Origin: Paramecium octaurelia
Taxonomy: Eukaryota; Ciliophora; Oligohymenophorea; Peniculida; Parameciidae
Assembly: GCA_905182995.1 (NCBI GenBank)
Contig: CAJJDP010000120.1
Location: forward strand, 309,884-373,883
Direction: 5' to 3'
Length of the DNA: 64,000 bases
This document shows positions 27,495 to 39,248 of the stretch, piece after piece (position 1 is the first letter of the stretch; the number at the start of each line of letters is the position of its first letter). The position numbers were made by a program, and so were the translations under genes. The notes below the pieces were generated by a model. It ran no database searches. It was given only the letters and a program-made list of their open reading frames with translations, and had not been told where the DNA came from.

Positions 27495-29431
27495 ATAATA
27501 ATTTAATTCAATAATGAGAGATTCTTAACTATTCTGTACTGTGTATGAATAATACTGTTCCATTTGATGGATGCCTTATGGATCATTATGATTGCATTAA
27601 TGGTTGTAAAATTTGCATCAAAGGAATTTGCTATAATCATCATTTATAATGAGGAATAAAATGATGGCGATTATATAACAAATAATTAATGACATTAGTA
27701 CAAACATTCTTGCACTAACAATTGTGTCAAAAGCGAATTTTGAAAATGTATAATATGACAATTTGAATACAAATTAGATTTTATAAAAATCAATCTATTC
27801 CTTAATGCTAAGATGGGGTTATCTTATCAAAAAAAACAGGAGATAGTCTAATGAAATGCAATTTGATGGTTGGATGCATTAATGCCAGAAGAATAATCAT
27901 TGTGTGCAATGTGACAATTAATATTACATTTTAGATTCTCAAAGCTTTAAGCGTTATTTATAATAAAAGATTGGTTCAGAAACACAAACATCAAATGACA
28001 ATAAGTTGTTATTTTTATAGTTTAATGAAGATTAAGCATTTATCCATTACAAATGCGTTAATTTATATGGCAATGGAATGCTTAATAGCAATTTTGAATA
28101 GTGTGACGATGGAAATGATGATGACTAATTCAGTATTTGCACTTTTACTTTTCCACCAAATTTCAATTTTGAACTTACTCTCTGATAAAATTAATCAAAT
28201 ACAAATACTAGAACTATATTCAACAGTTAGTATTCTGGTTTTCTCTTAATAACAGGTAATTAAATTTTTTTTTCAATTTGTTAGACCTAATATAATAATT
28301 ATACTACATTAAGTACATGTAATATATATTTCCTCCTTACCCACCGTAATATCTTGAAACCTATACAAAAATTTCGTTACAGCCTATTTTAGAGAGTTTG
28401 CATGTTGATAAAATTATTGCTAAACTTAACGGAGGTGCTTTCCATTATTCAGGAATTATATCGCAATAGTCATATAATAGAATACTCTGAATTTATTTTT
28501 TTTATCAATGAAGAAGGGTGTCTCTTCTTACTTTGCATCTTTACTTACCTTTTTCTTACTACTTCATAATACAGGATAAGTACAATGGAAATATTTTTTC
28601 CAAGATTCAAAGACAGGATTTTTGGCGATTAATTTCACACTTTTTCAAATTTTAGAAGAATTTCTTATATTACCATCATAGTAGAACTCATAAGATAGCC
28701 TCAAGCATAAACCTTTTTACTTTATATGCAGTCAGTTTTCTATTTACAACATTTAATTTACTTCAGACCTCTAAAATCATATATAGATTTAATTAAATTA
28801 TGTAGGTAAGGTTTATTTTCGATAATCACAGGTTCATTTTAGTTTACATTTTAGAATTAAGTGAGGATTAATTGATGTTATATGGATGGTTACACATTGC
28901 ATTATTTTATTTCATAATTGGTTCTAATTATTGACTTTTTGATTAAAAGGAAAAGACATACTATTCATCTAAAAAATGAAATAAAATTAGCAAATGAGCA
29001 AATTCAATACTAGTATGACAATTTATTAAAACAATTTGCTTAGAAGACGATTTAGAACCTAAAATAATTGAATGAACTATCAGTTAAAAGCATGTTGAAT
29101 TTCAATAAAATATTTACTTATCGTTGAATCCTGATTAATAATTAAGTCCTAAATTGATAGAATTATTTCAAAAATATGGTATTAATTGATTCTTCAAATA
29201 CTTTAGATTCTGTTATATTTATAGTAATATAAATAGTCCTTTTTTTTTGATTTTTATTTTAATTAGCGTTATTAATCTATATTTTTGCTCTATATATTTT
29301 GGCCATTATTATATAGCTTAACCCTAAAAGACTCATTCTTCATTCATGATTGTTTTTCAAAAGGATTTAGAGTGAATTTAAAAATATTCTAGCTTTCAAT
29401 AATTTTAATCACTTATTTAATGAATATTTGA
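27495..29431 (+). pseudogene. Decayed cysteine-rich surface protein, copy 1
   Basis: Fragments of the same family as the giant at 17618-25666. MNNTVPFDGCLMDHYDC and NGCKICIKGICYN appear at about 27545-27650. A repeat core FEQCDDGNDDDQFSICTF lies near 28100-28150. After a 25-nt-type intron near 28256 comes a C-terminal membrane region (NGNIFSKIQRQDFWRLISHF; QSIFLLYIFWPLLYSLTL) ending at TGA 29429-29431. At least four in-frame TGAs or frame changes interrupt it, and the N-terminal two-thirds is missing, cut off at or near the left edge of the 5517-bp unit. Presumed non-functional. Confidence 0.65.
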
Positions 29432-30401
29432 TTATTATTATAATAAAAAAAAAAAAAAATTTTTCCTAATATTAAACCTTTAATCATATTTTACATAGAA
29501 AAGTTGTACTAGCAGATACACAAATTATTAATTTAGAAACCTAATCAAATTCTTTTAAAGCCCTTTAGGTTGTAGAAATTTGAATTACATTAAAGACTTT
29601 ATAATTTATCTTAATCATCAAATATCAAGCTTATTTTTTTTATAAACCAATTATCTACAATTTTGATGTTTTTTTATACCTGCGGTAGATTAATGTATGT
29701 ATTTGAAAAGGGTTTCAAGGAATGATAACTAAAGTTGACTGATTTATGATTGCCATAGGTTGCTATTAACTATATTCCTAAAAGCAGAGAATGATATTTA
29801 AACCCTCAGTTAACAACCACTTAAATACTTTTGATTCAACATTTTTGAAGTGCGGGCTCTAGAATAATATAGTTAAAAGAGAGTATTAATGATAATCAAA
29901 AGATAAACAATGTAAAAATCTTTATAAATCCTTTAACTCAACAAATTTTTCTAAATCATCTCAGAATGAACTCCAGCAAATGTTGTAAAATTAATTGTTA
30001 CAATGGGAAAGAAGAGGAATCCTGAATAGTTTTAACACTTCTTTTTTCTTCCATTGTGCAGCAAGGGAAACAACTATATCAGGAGATTTTTTTTAAAAGT
30101 CGACTGTAACAGAATGAAATAAGTATTCATTAATTTCTAAAATTATTTCTATCCTTTTTCCATCTAGTTTCAAAATTCATCCTCTAAAATTTTTACACTA
30201 TTTAGAATCTATTTAAATTAGTTAAAATAGAAATTAGAACTCAAGCTTTCAAAAGGGATGAGTGTAACCAAAAATATACTGAAAATTATAATTTAAGTTT
30301 ACAAATATAGATTAATAGTTAGAAATGAATCAAGAAAGTTTCAAGAAACTTGAATAAGATTTATACTGAAAAAATTTTGTTTATGTGATTTTTGTTAACA
30401 A
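29432..30401. other. Non-coding stretch between pseudogene and TLDc gene
   Basis: AT-rich, with a run of 14 A near 29446. No frame of coding character; the region would hold the 3' ends of the two converging transcription units. Repeated at 34949-35918. Confidence 0.45.
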
Positions 30402-31621
30402 TCAAACAAATATTACTTAATAAATCTCACATTCTGCTATATTTGGAGTTGATTATCCAAATAAATATGAGCTTTTGGCATTTTAATATTTATCCCACTT
30501 ATAGGAATACCCTAAGTTAGAATAACCATTTTGAAAATCTTAATCAATATAAATATCATGACCATCACCAAAAGTAGGTCCATAGTTACTACCAGAATAG
30601 ATAGCTTTTGATTAATATAATGATTTTAAAGGATATACTTCATCATAAGTCTATGAAAATAAAAATGAGGTTAATGTATCATCTTTTACATAGCTATTCT
30701 AATCTGATAGCCATTAACAAGGAGAAAACCCACCAAAAATGTAACCACTTATAGTTTTGAATATTATTAATAAATTTGATTTACCTTCCACTTTACCCCA
30801 AAAAGCACTTGCATTTAATCCATCTTTTGAACCTAAAAAGATTCTTTAAAAGCTTGTTGCTATTTTATCGGATTTCAATTAAATAGTATTAATTATTTTC
30901 TATTTGTAATAATATGACAAAATTGACTGTTCAAAATATATTACATTAATTTACTTTATGAGTTCATATTTGTTAGCATTTAAACATCTAAACTATTCTT
31001 GTAACTTTTTATATTAAGGAAGTTTTTCTTAATTTAAATTTTTAAGTTATAATTAGGTTCCATTTAATAATTTTGTCAATGCTTAATTCAGTTCTTTGGT
31101 ATCATTTTAAGTAAGATCCATTAAATAATTATGAACTATCATTTCATTTTATTCAAAGTCTTCAACATTATTTTAAACTTCTAATGATTAAAAATTCTGC
31201 AAGATTTATTAGAATTGATCAAATTTGATAATCTATTTATTTTCTTGCAATTTATTACTTAATTCAATTACTCCCTAATTTTCTATTTTGTGTCAAGAAT
31301 ATATTTTGCGTCTTGTTCTATTTCGCTCTAAACCTCTTATAGGCAATTTTAAACTTTAACAATTTGTGTTTTGATATTCAAAAAAATGCCATCCAGTGTT
31401 TTATCATTAAATTTATCTAATTCTGTAAAAAAGTCTTTAAGGGAAGGGGACAAATTAAGTTTTGATACTAAATGTTCAGGGCCCTTCAAAGCCTTTCATA
31501 AGTTAGTTTTAAATTATACATTTTTTATATGAATTAGATTTTCAACTTTCACCTTGTAGCTTCCATTTTATAAATCCAAACAGCATTCATCACAAATATA
31601 CTATGTGTTGTCATTTCCCAT
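30402..31621 (-). CDS. TLDc-domain protein, copy 1
   Basis: ATG at 31621, stop TGA 30402-30404. Two introns, 31493-31519 (27 nt, removing an in-frame TGA) and 31233-31258 (26 nt), leave 1167 nt = 388 residues plus stop, exactly in frame. The N-terminus has a cysteine cluster (YICDECCLDLQNGSYKV) that may bind zinc. A long Gln/Lys-rich coiled coil follows (about 90-220). Residues about 232-388 are a TLDc domain: RIFLGSKDGLNASAFWGKV, GGFSPCQW, and the hallmark GPTFGDGHDIYI followed by NGYSNLGYSY. TLDc proteins are linked to oxidative-stress protection and V-ATPase regulation in animals; that role is not established here. Intact, with an identical copy at 35919-37138. Confidence 0.85.
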
Positions 31622-32094
31622 TTTGATGAAAAGTATAAAGGAATCTCTATGCTTCAAACAAGGAATTTATTTCATTTTCTATTAGCTTATTATTATTTAT
31701 AAAATGATTAATTTTGAATAATGAAATTACTTAATGTATAAAAATTATTATTAGATTTTGATATTCATGAAATTAAGTAAAGATTAATTATTTAGAATTT
31801 CAATTTTGCTTCCGTAACTGCATTTATATTCTGGAGTCTACCATAGTTTCATATTTTTCTAGCGAATTAAACAATTTCAGAATATATTAATGTTTCATTT
31901 AATATTCAATGATCAAATTATTATTACTCAAATTAATTCCTAGATTTAGCTATATTTTATTTAGGAATGATGAAAAATATATATATAAAAAAATATATGA
32001 GGCAGTGTATCTTTTGTTTCTACAATTGACTCAATTGAATAACAATCGGAAATGCATCTTCAGTCCACAAATTCAGAGTATATCCTTTAATTTT

Positions 32095-32400
32095 ACATTA
32101 CTACTTTGTTTATAAATCGGCAACTCTTGAACCAACATTGTTATTATTCTTTATTCTTTATTTATATTAGCCTATTGCTTTTTCTCTTAGCTATTGCTGC
32201 CATTTACACTTCAATTTCGAAAATTTATGGCAAAAAGTATTTGTATTTCATTTATAATTCTTATTTTAAAGGAACTTTACTCTTATTATTGTTATCAAAT
32301 GCAAAATCAAGAGCATATCTAATTTATTAAGCATCTTTAATGATTGTTTTAGATTATTGTGAGTCTGATTCAATGTAAGCATTGTTTTGAATTTTAATTT
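32095..32400 (-). other. Hypothetical minus-strand coding patch, copy 1
   Basis: Table-6 reading of the minus strand gives about 100 residues of good coding composition (ESDSQQSKTIIKDAQQIRYA, LDFAFDNNNKSKVPLKQELQ, IFEIEVQMAAIAKRKSN). No ATG or clear splice context was found, so it may be an exon of a gene I cannot assemble or a relic. Plus-strand hydrophobic frames at 31909-32330 overlap it and are probably its shadows. Recurs at 37612-37917. Confidence 0.3.
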
Positions 32401-32974
32401 AAGTCCTATTATAAGTTAGTATCTATTACTTTATTGTGATTTATTTAAAATCAATTTGTTGAGATTTGATACTGCTTGTTCATAATTTTAAAGACTCCAA
32501 AACAACTAAAGGTAATTAATTTAATACTAATTTTCTGGTTTATAAAGATCATTTAATAATAATTCAATTTACAATCTATTTTATTAAACCAAAATATAAA
32601 CATTTTCTTCTAATTAATGTATTTTTAGATTCAATTCATGAATTTCTTAGCTTTGTTTATAATAACTGTTAATTGAATTGTTAAATAAATTATCATATTT
32701 AAGTCTGTTATTCATATTAAACTAATTACTTTTCAAGCTGTATTGATTCACTTATTTGGGTTGATAGAATAGGATTGATTTTTATAAATGTAAGGAATAT
32801 TTGAGTCTATAATTGCTAGTGGTTTTCAGTTGATAACATGTAAATGATTATTTTAAATATCTATTTATTAATCCAAATCATTTAGCAAACCTGGTTTATT
32901 TTGTAAAATGAGTATAACTTAGTTTAAATGATTTTTTCATAATTTTATATTAAATTAAACTCAATAAGTAGTTA
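32401..32974. other. Non-coding end of duplicated unit
   Basis: AT-rich sequence without coding signal, up to the duplication junction at 32974/32975. The same sequence at 37918-38491 closes copy 2. Confidence 0.45.
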
Positions 32975-33011
32975 TATAAAGTAGAAATTTACAATGATAT
33001 TACAATGTAGG

Positions 33012-34948
33012 ATAATAATTTAATTCAATAATGAGAGATTCTTAACTATTCTGTACTGTGTATGAATAATACTGTTCCATTTGATGGATGCCTTATGGAT
33101 CATTATGATTGCATTAATGGTTGTAAAATTTGCATCAAAGGAATTTGCTATAATCATCATTTATAATGAGGAATAAAATGATGGCGATTATATAACAAAT
33201 AATTAATGACATTAGTACAAACATTCTTGCACTAACAATTGTGTCAAAAGCGAATTTTGAAAATGTATAATATGACAATTTGAATACAAATTAGATTTTA
33301 TAAAAATCAATCTATTCCTTAATGCTAAGATGGGGTTATCTTATCAAAAAAAACAGGAGATAGTCTAATGAAATGCAATTTGATGGTTGGATGCATTAAT
33401 GCCAGAAGAATAATCATTGTGTGCAATGTGACAATTAATATTACATTTTAGATTCTCAAAGCTTTAAGCGTTATTTATAATAAAAGATTGGTTCAGAAAC
33501 ACAAACATCAAATGACAATAAGTTGTTATTTTTATAGTTTAATGAAGATTAAGCATTTATCCATTACAAATGCGTTAATTTATATGGCAATGGAATGCTT
33601 AATAGCAATTTTGAATAGTGTGACGATGGAAATGATGATGACTAATTCAGTATTTGCACTTTTACTTTTCCACCAAATTTCAATTTTGAACTTACTCTCT
33701 GATAAAATTAATCAAATACAAATACTAGAACTATATTCAACAGTTAGTATTCTGGTTTTCTCTTAATAACAGGTAATTAAATTTTTTTTTCAATTTGTTA
33801 GACCTAATATAATAATTATACTACATTAAGTACATGTAATATATATTTCCTCCTTACCCACCGTAATATCTTGAAACCTATACAAAAATTTCGTTACAGC
33901 CTATTTTAGAGAGTTTGCATGTTGATAAAATTATTGCTAAACTTAACGGAGGTGCTTTCCATTATTCAGGAATTATATCGCAATAGTCATATAATAGAAT
34001 ACTCTGAATTTATTTTTTTTATCAATGAAGAAGGGTGTCTCTTCTTACTTTGCATCTTTACTTACCTTTTTCTTACTACTTCATAATACAGGATAAGTAC
34101 AATGGAAATATTTTTTCCAAGATTCAAAGACAGGATTTTTGGCGATTAATTTCACACTTTTTCAAATTTTAGAAGAATTTCTTATATTACCATCATAGTA
34201 GAACTCATAAGATAGCCTCAAGCATAAACCTTTTTACTTTATATGCAGTCAGTTTTCTATTTACAACATTTAATTTACTTCAGACCTCTAAAATCATATA
34301 TAGATTTAATTAAATTATGTAGGTAAGGTTTATTTTCGATAATCACAGGTTCATTTTAGTTTACATTTTAGAATTAAGTGAGGATTAATTGATGTTATAT
34401 GGATGGTTACACATTGCATTATTTTATTTCATAATTGGTTCTAATTATTGACTTTTTGATTAAAAGGAAAAGACATACTATTCATCTAAAAAATGAAATA
34501 AAATTAGCAAATGAGCAAATTCAATACTAGTATGACAATTTATTAAAACAATTTGCTTAGAAGACGATTTAGAACCTAAAATAATTGAATGAACTATCAG
34601 TTAAAAGCATGTTGAATTTCAATAAAATATTTACTTATCGTTGAATCCTGATTAATAATTAAGTCCTAAATTGATAGAATTATTTCAAAAATATGGTATT
34701 AATTGATTCTTCAAATACTTTAGATTCTGTTATATTTATAGTAATATAAATAGTCCTTTTTTTTTGATTTTTATTTTAATTAGCGTTATTAATCTATATT
34801 TTTGCTCTATATATTTTGGCCATTATTATATAGCTTAACCCTAAAAGACTCATTCTTCATTCATGATTGTTTTTCAAAAGGATTTAGAGTGAATTTAAAA
34901 ATATTCTAGCTTTCAATAATTTTAATCACTTATTTAATGAATATTTGA
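33012..34948 (+). pseudogene. Decayed cysteine-rich surface protein, copy 2
   Basis: Same interruptions and sequence as 27495-29431, shifted by 5517. Sharing every lesion shows the pseudogene had decayed before the duplication, if the duplication is real. Confidence 0.65.
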
Positions 34949-35918
34949 TTATTATTATAATAAAAAAAAAAAAAAATTTTTCCTAATATTAAACCTTTAA
35001 TCATATTTTACATAGAAAAGTTGTACTAGCAGATACACAAATTATTAATTTAGAAACCTAATCAAATTCTTTTAAAGCCCTTTAGGTTGTAGAAATTTGA
35101 ATTACATTAAAGACTTTATAATTTATCTTAATCATCAAATATCAAGCTTATTTTTTTTATAAACCAATTATCTACAATTTTGATGTTTTTTTATACCTGC
35201 GGTAGATTAATGTATGTATTTGAAAAGGGTTTCAAGGAATGATAACTAAAGTTGACTGATTTATGATTGCCATAGGTTGCTATTAACTATATTCCTAAAA
35301 GCAGAGAATGATATTTAAACCCTCAGTTAACAACCACTTAAATACTTTTGATTCAACATTTTTGAAGTGCGGGCTCTAGAATAATATAGTTAAAAGAGAG
35401 TATTAATGATAATCAAAAGATAAACAATGTAAAAATCTTTATAAATCCTTTAACTCAACAAATTTTTCTAAATCATCTCAGAATGAACTCCAGCAAATGT
35501 TGTAAAATTAATTGTTACAATGGGAAAGAAGAGGAATCCTGAATAGTTTTAACACTTCTTTTTTCTTCCATTGTGCAGCAAGGGAAACAACTATATCAGG
35601 AGATTTTTTTTAAAAGTCGACTGTAACAGAATGAAATAAGTATTCATTAATTTCTAAAATTATTTCTATCCTTTTTCCATCTAGTTTCAAAATTCATCCT
35701 CTAAAATTTTTACACTATTTAGAATCTATTTAAATTAGTTAAAATAGAAATTAGAACTCAAGCTTTCAAAAGGGATGAGTGTAACCAAAAATATACTGAA
35801 AATTATAATTTAAGTTTACAAATATAGATTAATAGTTAGAAATGAATCAAGAAAGTTTCAAGAAACTTGAATAAGATTTATACTGAAAAAATTTTGTTTA
35901 TGTGATTTTTGTTAACAA

Positions 35919-37138
35919 TCAAACAAATATTACTTAATAAATCTCACATTCTGCTATATTTGGAGTTGATTATCCAAATAAATATGAGCTTTTGGCATTT
36001 TAATATTTATCCCACTTATAGGAATACCCTAAGTTAGAATAACCATTTTGAAAATCTTAATCAATATAAATATCATGACCATCACCAAAAGTAGGTCCAT
36101 AGTTACTACCAGAATAGATAGCTTTTGATTAATATAATGATTTTAAAGGATATACTTCATCATAAGTCTATGAAAATAAAAATGAGGTTAATGTATCATC
36201 TTTTACATAGCTATTCTAATCTGATAGCCATTAACAAGGAGAAAACCCACCAAAAATGTAACCACTTATAGTTTTGAATATTATTAATAAATTTGATTTA
36301 CCTTCCACTTTACCCCAAAAAGCACTTGCATTTAATCCATCTTTTGAACCTAAAAAGATTCTTTAAAAGCTTGTTGCTATTTTATCGGATTTCAATTAAA
36401 TAGTATTAATTATTTTCTATTTGTAATAATATGACAAAATTGACTGTTCAAAATATATTACATTAATTTACTTTATGAGTTCATATTTGTTAGCATTTAA
36501 ACATCTAAACTATTCTTGTAACTTTTTATATTAAGGAAGTTTTTCTTAATTTAAATTTTTAAGTTATAATTAGGTTCCATTTAATAATTTTGTCAATGCT
36601 TAATTCAGTTCTTTGGTATCATTTTAAGTAAGATCCATTAAATAATTATGAACTATCATTTCATTTTATTCAAAGTCTTCAACATTATTTTAAACTTCTA
36701 ATGATTAAAAATTCTGCAAGATTTATTAGAATTGATCAAATTTGATAATCTATTTATTTTCTTGCAATTTATTACTTAATTCAATTACTCCCTAATTTTC
36801 TATTTTGTGTCAAGAATATATTTTGCGTCTTGTTCTATTTCGCTCTAAACCTCTTATAGGCAATTTTAAACTTTAACAATTTGTGTTTTGATATTCAAAA
36901 AAATGCCATCCAGTGTTTTATCATTAAATTTATCTAATTCTGTAAAAAAGTCTTTAAGGGAAGGGGACAAATTAAGTTTTGATACTAAATGTTCAGGGCC
37001 CTTCAAAGCCTTTCATAAGTTAGTTTTAAATTATACATTTTTTATATGAATTAGATTTTCAACTTTCACCTTGTAGCTTCCATTTTATAAATCCAAACAG
37101 CATTCATCACAAATATACTATGTGTTGTCATTTCCCAT
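35919..37138 (-). CDS. TLDc-domain protein, copy 2
   Basis: Identical to the gene at 30402-31621, with the same two introns (36750-36775 and 37010-37036) and the GPTFGDGHDIYI hallmark. If the tandem duplication is genuine, the genome has two identical expressed-capable copies with the same flanks; if it is an assembly error, only one exists. Confidence 0.8.
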
Positions 37139-37611
37139 TTTGATGAAAAGTATAAAGGAATCTCTATGCTTCAAACAAGGAATTTATTTCATTTTCTATT
37201 AGCTTATTATTATTTATAAAATGATTAATTTTGAATAATGAAATTACTTAATGTATAAAAATTATTATTAGATTTTGATATTCATGAAATTAAGTAAAGA
37301 TTAATTATTTAGAATTTCAATTTTGCTTCCGTAACTGCATTTATATTCTGGAGTCTACCATAGTTTCATATTTTTCTAGCGAATTAAACAATTTCAGAAT
37401 ATATTAATGTTTCATTTAATATTCAATGATCAAATTATTATTACTCAAATTAATTCCTAGATTTAGCTATATTTTATTTAGGAATGATGAAAAATATATA
37501 TATAAAAAAATATATGAGGCAGTGTATCTTTTGTTTCTACAATTGACTCAATTGAATAACAATCGGAAATGCATCTTCAGTCCACAAATTCAGAGTATAT
37601 CCTTTAATTTT

Positions 37612-37917
37612 ACATTACTACTTTGTTTATAAATCGGCAACTCTTGAACCAACATTGTTATTATTCTTTATTCTTTATTTATATTAGCCTATTGCTTTTT
37701 CTCTTAGCTATTGCTGCCATTTACACTTCAATTTCGAAAATTTATGGCAAAAAGTATTTGTATTTCATTTATAATTCTTATTTTAAAGGAACTTTACTCT
37801 TATTATTGTTATCAAATGCAAAATCAAGAGCATATCTAATTTATTAAGCATCTTTAATGATTGTTTTAGATTATTGTGAGTCTGATTCAATGTAAGCATT
37901 GTTTTGAATTTTAATTT
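37612..37917 (-). other. Hypothetical minus-strand coding patch, copy 2
   Basis: Second copy of the patch at 32095-32400; same sequence and the same uncertainty. Confidence 0.3.
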
Positions 37918-38759
37918 AAGTCCTATTATAAGTTAGTATCTATTACTTTATTGTGATTTATTTAAAATCAATTTGTTGAGATTTGATACTGCTTGTTCAT
38001 AATTTTAAAGACTCCAAAACAACTAAAGGTAATTAATTTAATACTAATTTTCTGGTTTATAAAGATCATTTAATAATAATTCAATTTACAATCTATTTTA
38101 TTAAACCAAAATATAAACATTTTCTTCTAATTAATGTATTTTTAGATTCAATTCATGAATTTCTTAGCTTTGTTTATAATAACTGTTAATTGAATTGTTA
38201 AATAAATTATCATATTTAAGTCTGTTATTCATATTAAACTAATTACTTTTCAAGCTGTATTGATTCACTTATTTGGGTTGATAGAATAGGATTGATTTTT
38301 ATAAATGTAAGGAATATTTGAGTCTATAATTGCTAGTGGTTTTCAGTTGATAACATGTAAATGATTATTTTAAATATCTATTTATTAATCCAAATCATTT
38401 AGCAAACCTGGTTTATTTTGTAAAATGAGTATAACTTAGTTTAAATGATTTTTTCATAATTTTATATTAAATTAAACTCAATAAGTAGTTATTGATTATG
38501 TTAAGTGATTGAGTTTGAACGGAAAAAATATCAATTATTTTATTTTGGAAATTTTTGGATTTGAAATTAAAAAATATGAATTGATTTGATTAAAGGAAAT
38601 ATAAAGAAGATTATATTCTTAATGATGTGAAATAAACCGAAAGTTTATTTTGAGATCATCACTACAAATACTGATCAATATAAGGTAAAAAATATCATTA
38701 ATTTCCATTGTGAAATGGCTTTATTTCTAACACTAAATTCACCAAAGTCAATTCATTTT

Positions 38760-39110
38760 GATTTTAATAGGAGGCGAGTTGCTTATCTCATTAATTTACA
38801 TCAACTCATAATTATACATGAGGGTTGGAGTCACTAGCGACACAACTTTTTTGAGAGTTTTTCCCACCAATTTTTTGATATTGAGGTAGAAGAGGCTTCT
38901 AATGCTTTCACCACATGCGAAGCTGTAGCTGGAACTTGTGGCAGGAGATGGAAATCCCTCTTCTTCAGAATATCTAATCAAACTAAAGTTCTAGTCCGAC
39001 TGCTATTTTGCCTCGACATCATAAAAAAATATCTTACAGACCTCTCACGACCTGAATATCCTCTCTTGGAACTTCGGAGGATATTCTCATGATAAATACA
39101 AAATTCTATA
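38760..39110. other. GC-rich island next to telomeric repeats
   Basis: Clearly less AT-rich than its surroundings. Both strands are open: minus strand reads MMSRQNSSRTRTLV, TGA, then LDILKKRDFHLLPQVPATAS...ISKNWWEKLSKKLC; plus strand reads EVEEASNAFTTCEAVAGTC...PEYPLLELRRIFS to a TGA near 39091. Neither resembles a family I know. It could be a short gene, a subtelomeric element or a structured RNA. Confidence 0.35.
39054..39086. repeat. 10-bp inverted repeat (hairpin)
   Basis: GAATATCCTC at 39054-39063 pairs perfectly with GAGGATATTC at 39077-39086, leaving a 13-nt loop. It lies about 140 bp from the telomeric repeats at the edge of the GC-rich island. Function unknown. Confidence 0.6.
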
Positions 39111-39222
39111 GAATTTTCATATTATCATGGCTTAGGAAGCACAAATTCCAAAGGATTAAGATGTTCACCTTATTAAAGACCAGAGTTATAGAAAGGAGAG
39201 GGAAGGAAATTCACTCAGGATT

Positions 39223-39247
39223 GGGTTTGGGTTTTGGGTTTGGGTTT
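39223..39247 (+). repeat. Telomeric repeat array (G3T3 type)
   Basis: Four units: GGGTTT, GGGTTTT, GGGTTT, GGGTTT, running G-rich 5'->3' toward the right and ending at the N at 39248. This is the orientation expected for a right-hand chromosome end. Mixed G3T3/G4T2 repeats are typical of Paramecium macronuclear telomeres. Confidence 0.85.
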
Positions 39248-39248
39248 N
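39248..39248. other. Scaffold gap (single N) after telomere
   Basis: Join between a contig ending in telomeric repeats and a contig starting at 39249. No sequence duplication flanks this gap. Confidence 0.85.

Larger units (their letters stand above)
27458..32974. repeat. 5517-bp tandem duplication, copy 1
   Basis: Positions i and i+5517 agree from about 27458 to 32975: the open frames at 27971, 31909 and 32106 recur at exactly +5517, with no indel seen. The copies abut head to tail with no N and only 1-3 bp of shared sequence at the junction (TTAT/TATA). The unit holds a surface-protein pseudogene (+), a TLDc gene (-) and a hypothetical minus-strand patch. Confidence 0.95.
32975..38491. repeat. 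5517-bp tandem duplication, copy 2
   Basis: Direct, apparently identical copy of 27458-32974. Its right end leaves the repeat at 38492-38493 (GTTAT then TGATTATG instead of the junction's ATAAAG). Confidence 0.95.

Noticed and set aside
31909..32330. Two hydrophobic plus-strand ORFs in the duplicated unit
   Set aside because: They are Leu/Ile/Tyr-rich with no homology I recognise and lie opposite a better minus-strand coding patch.
27458..38491. Composite transposon explanation for the tandem unit
   Set aside because: No transposase, inverted ends or target-site duplication were found at the unit borders.
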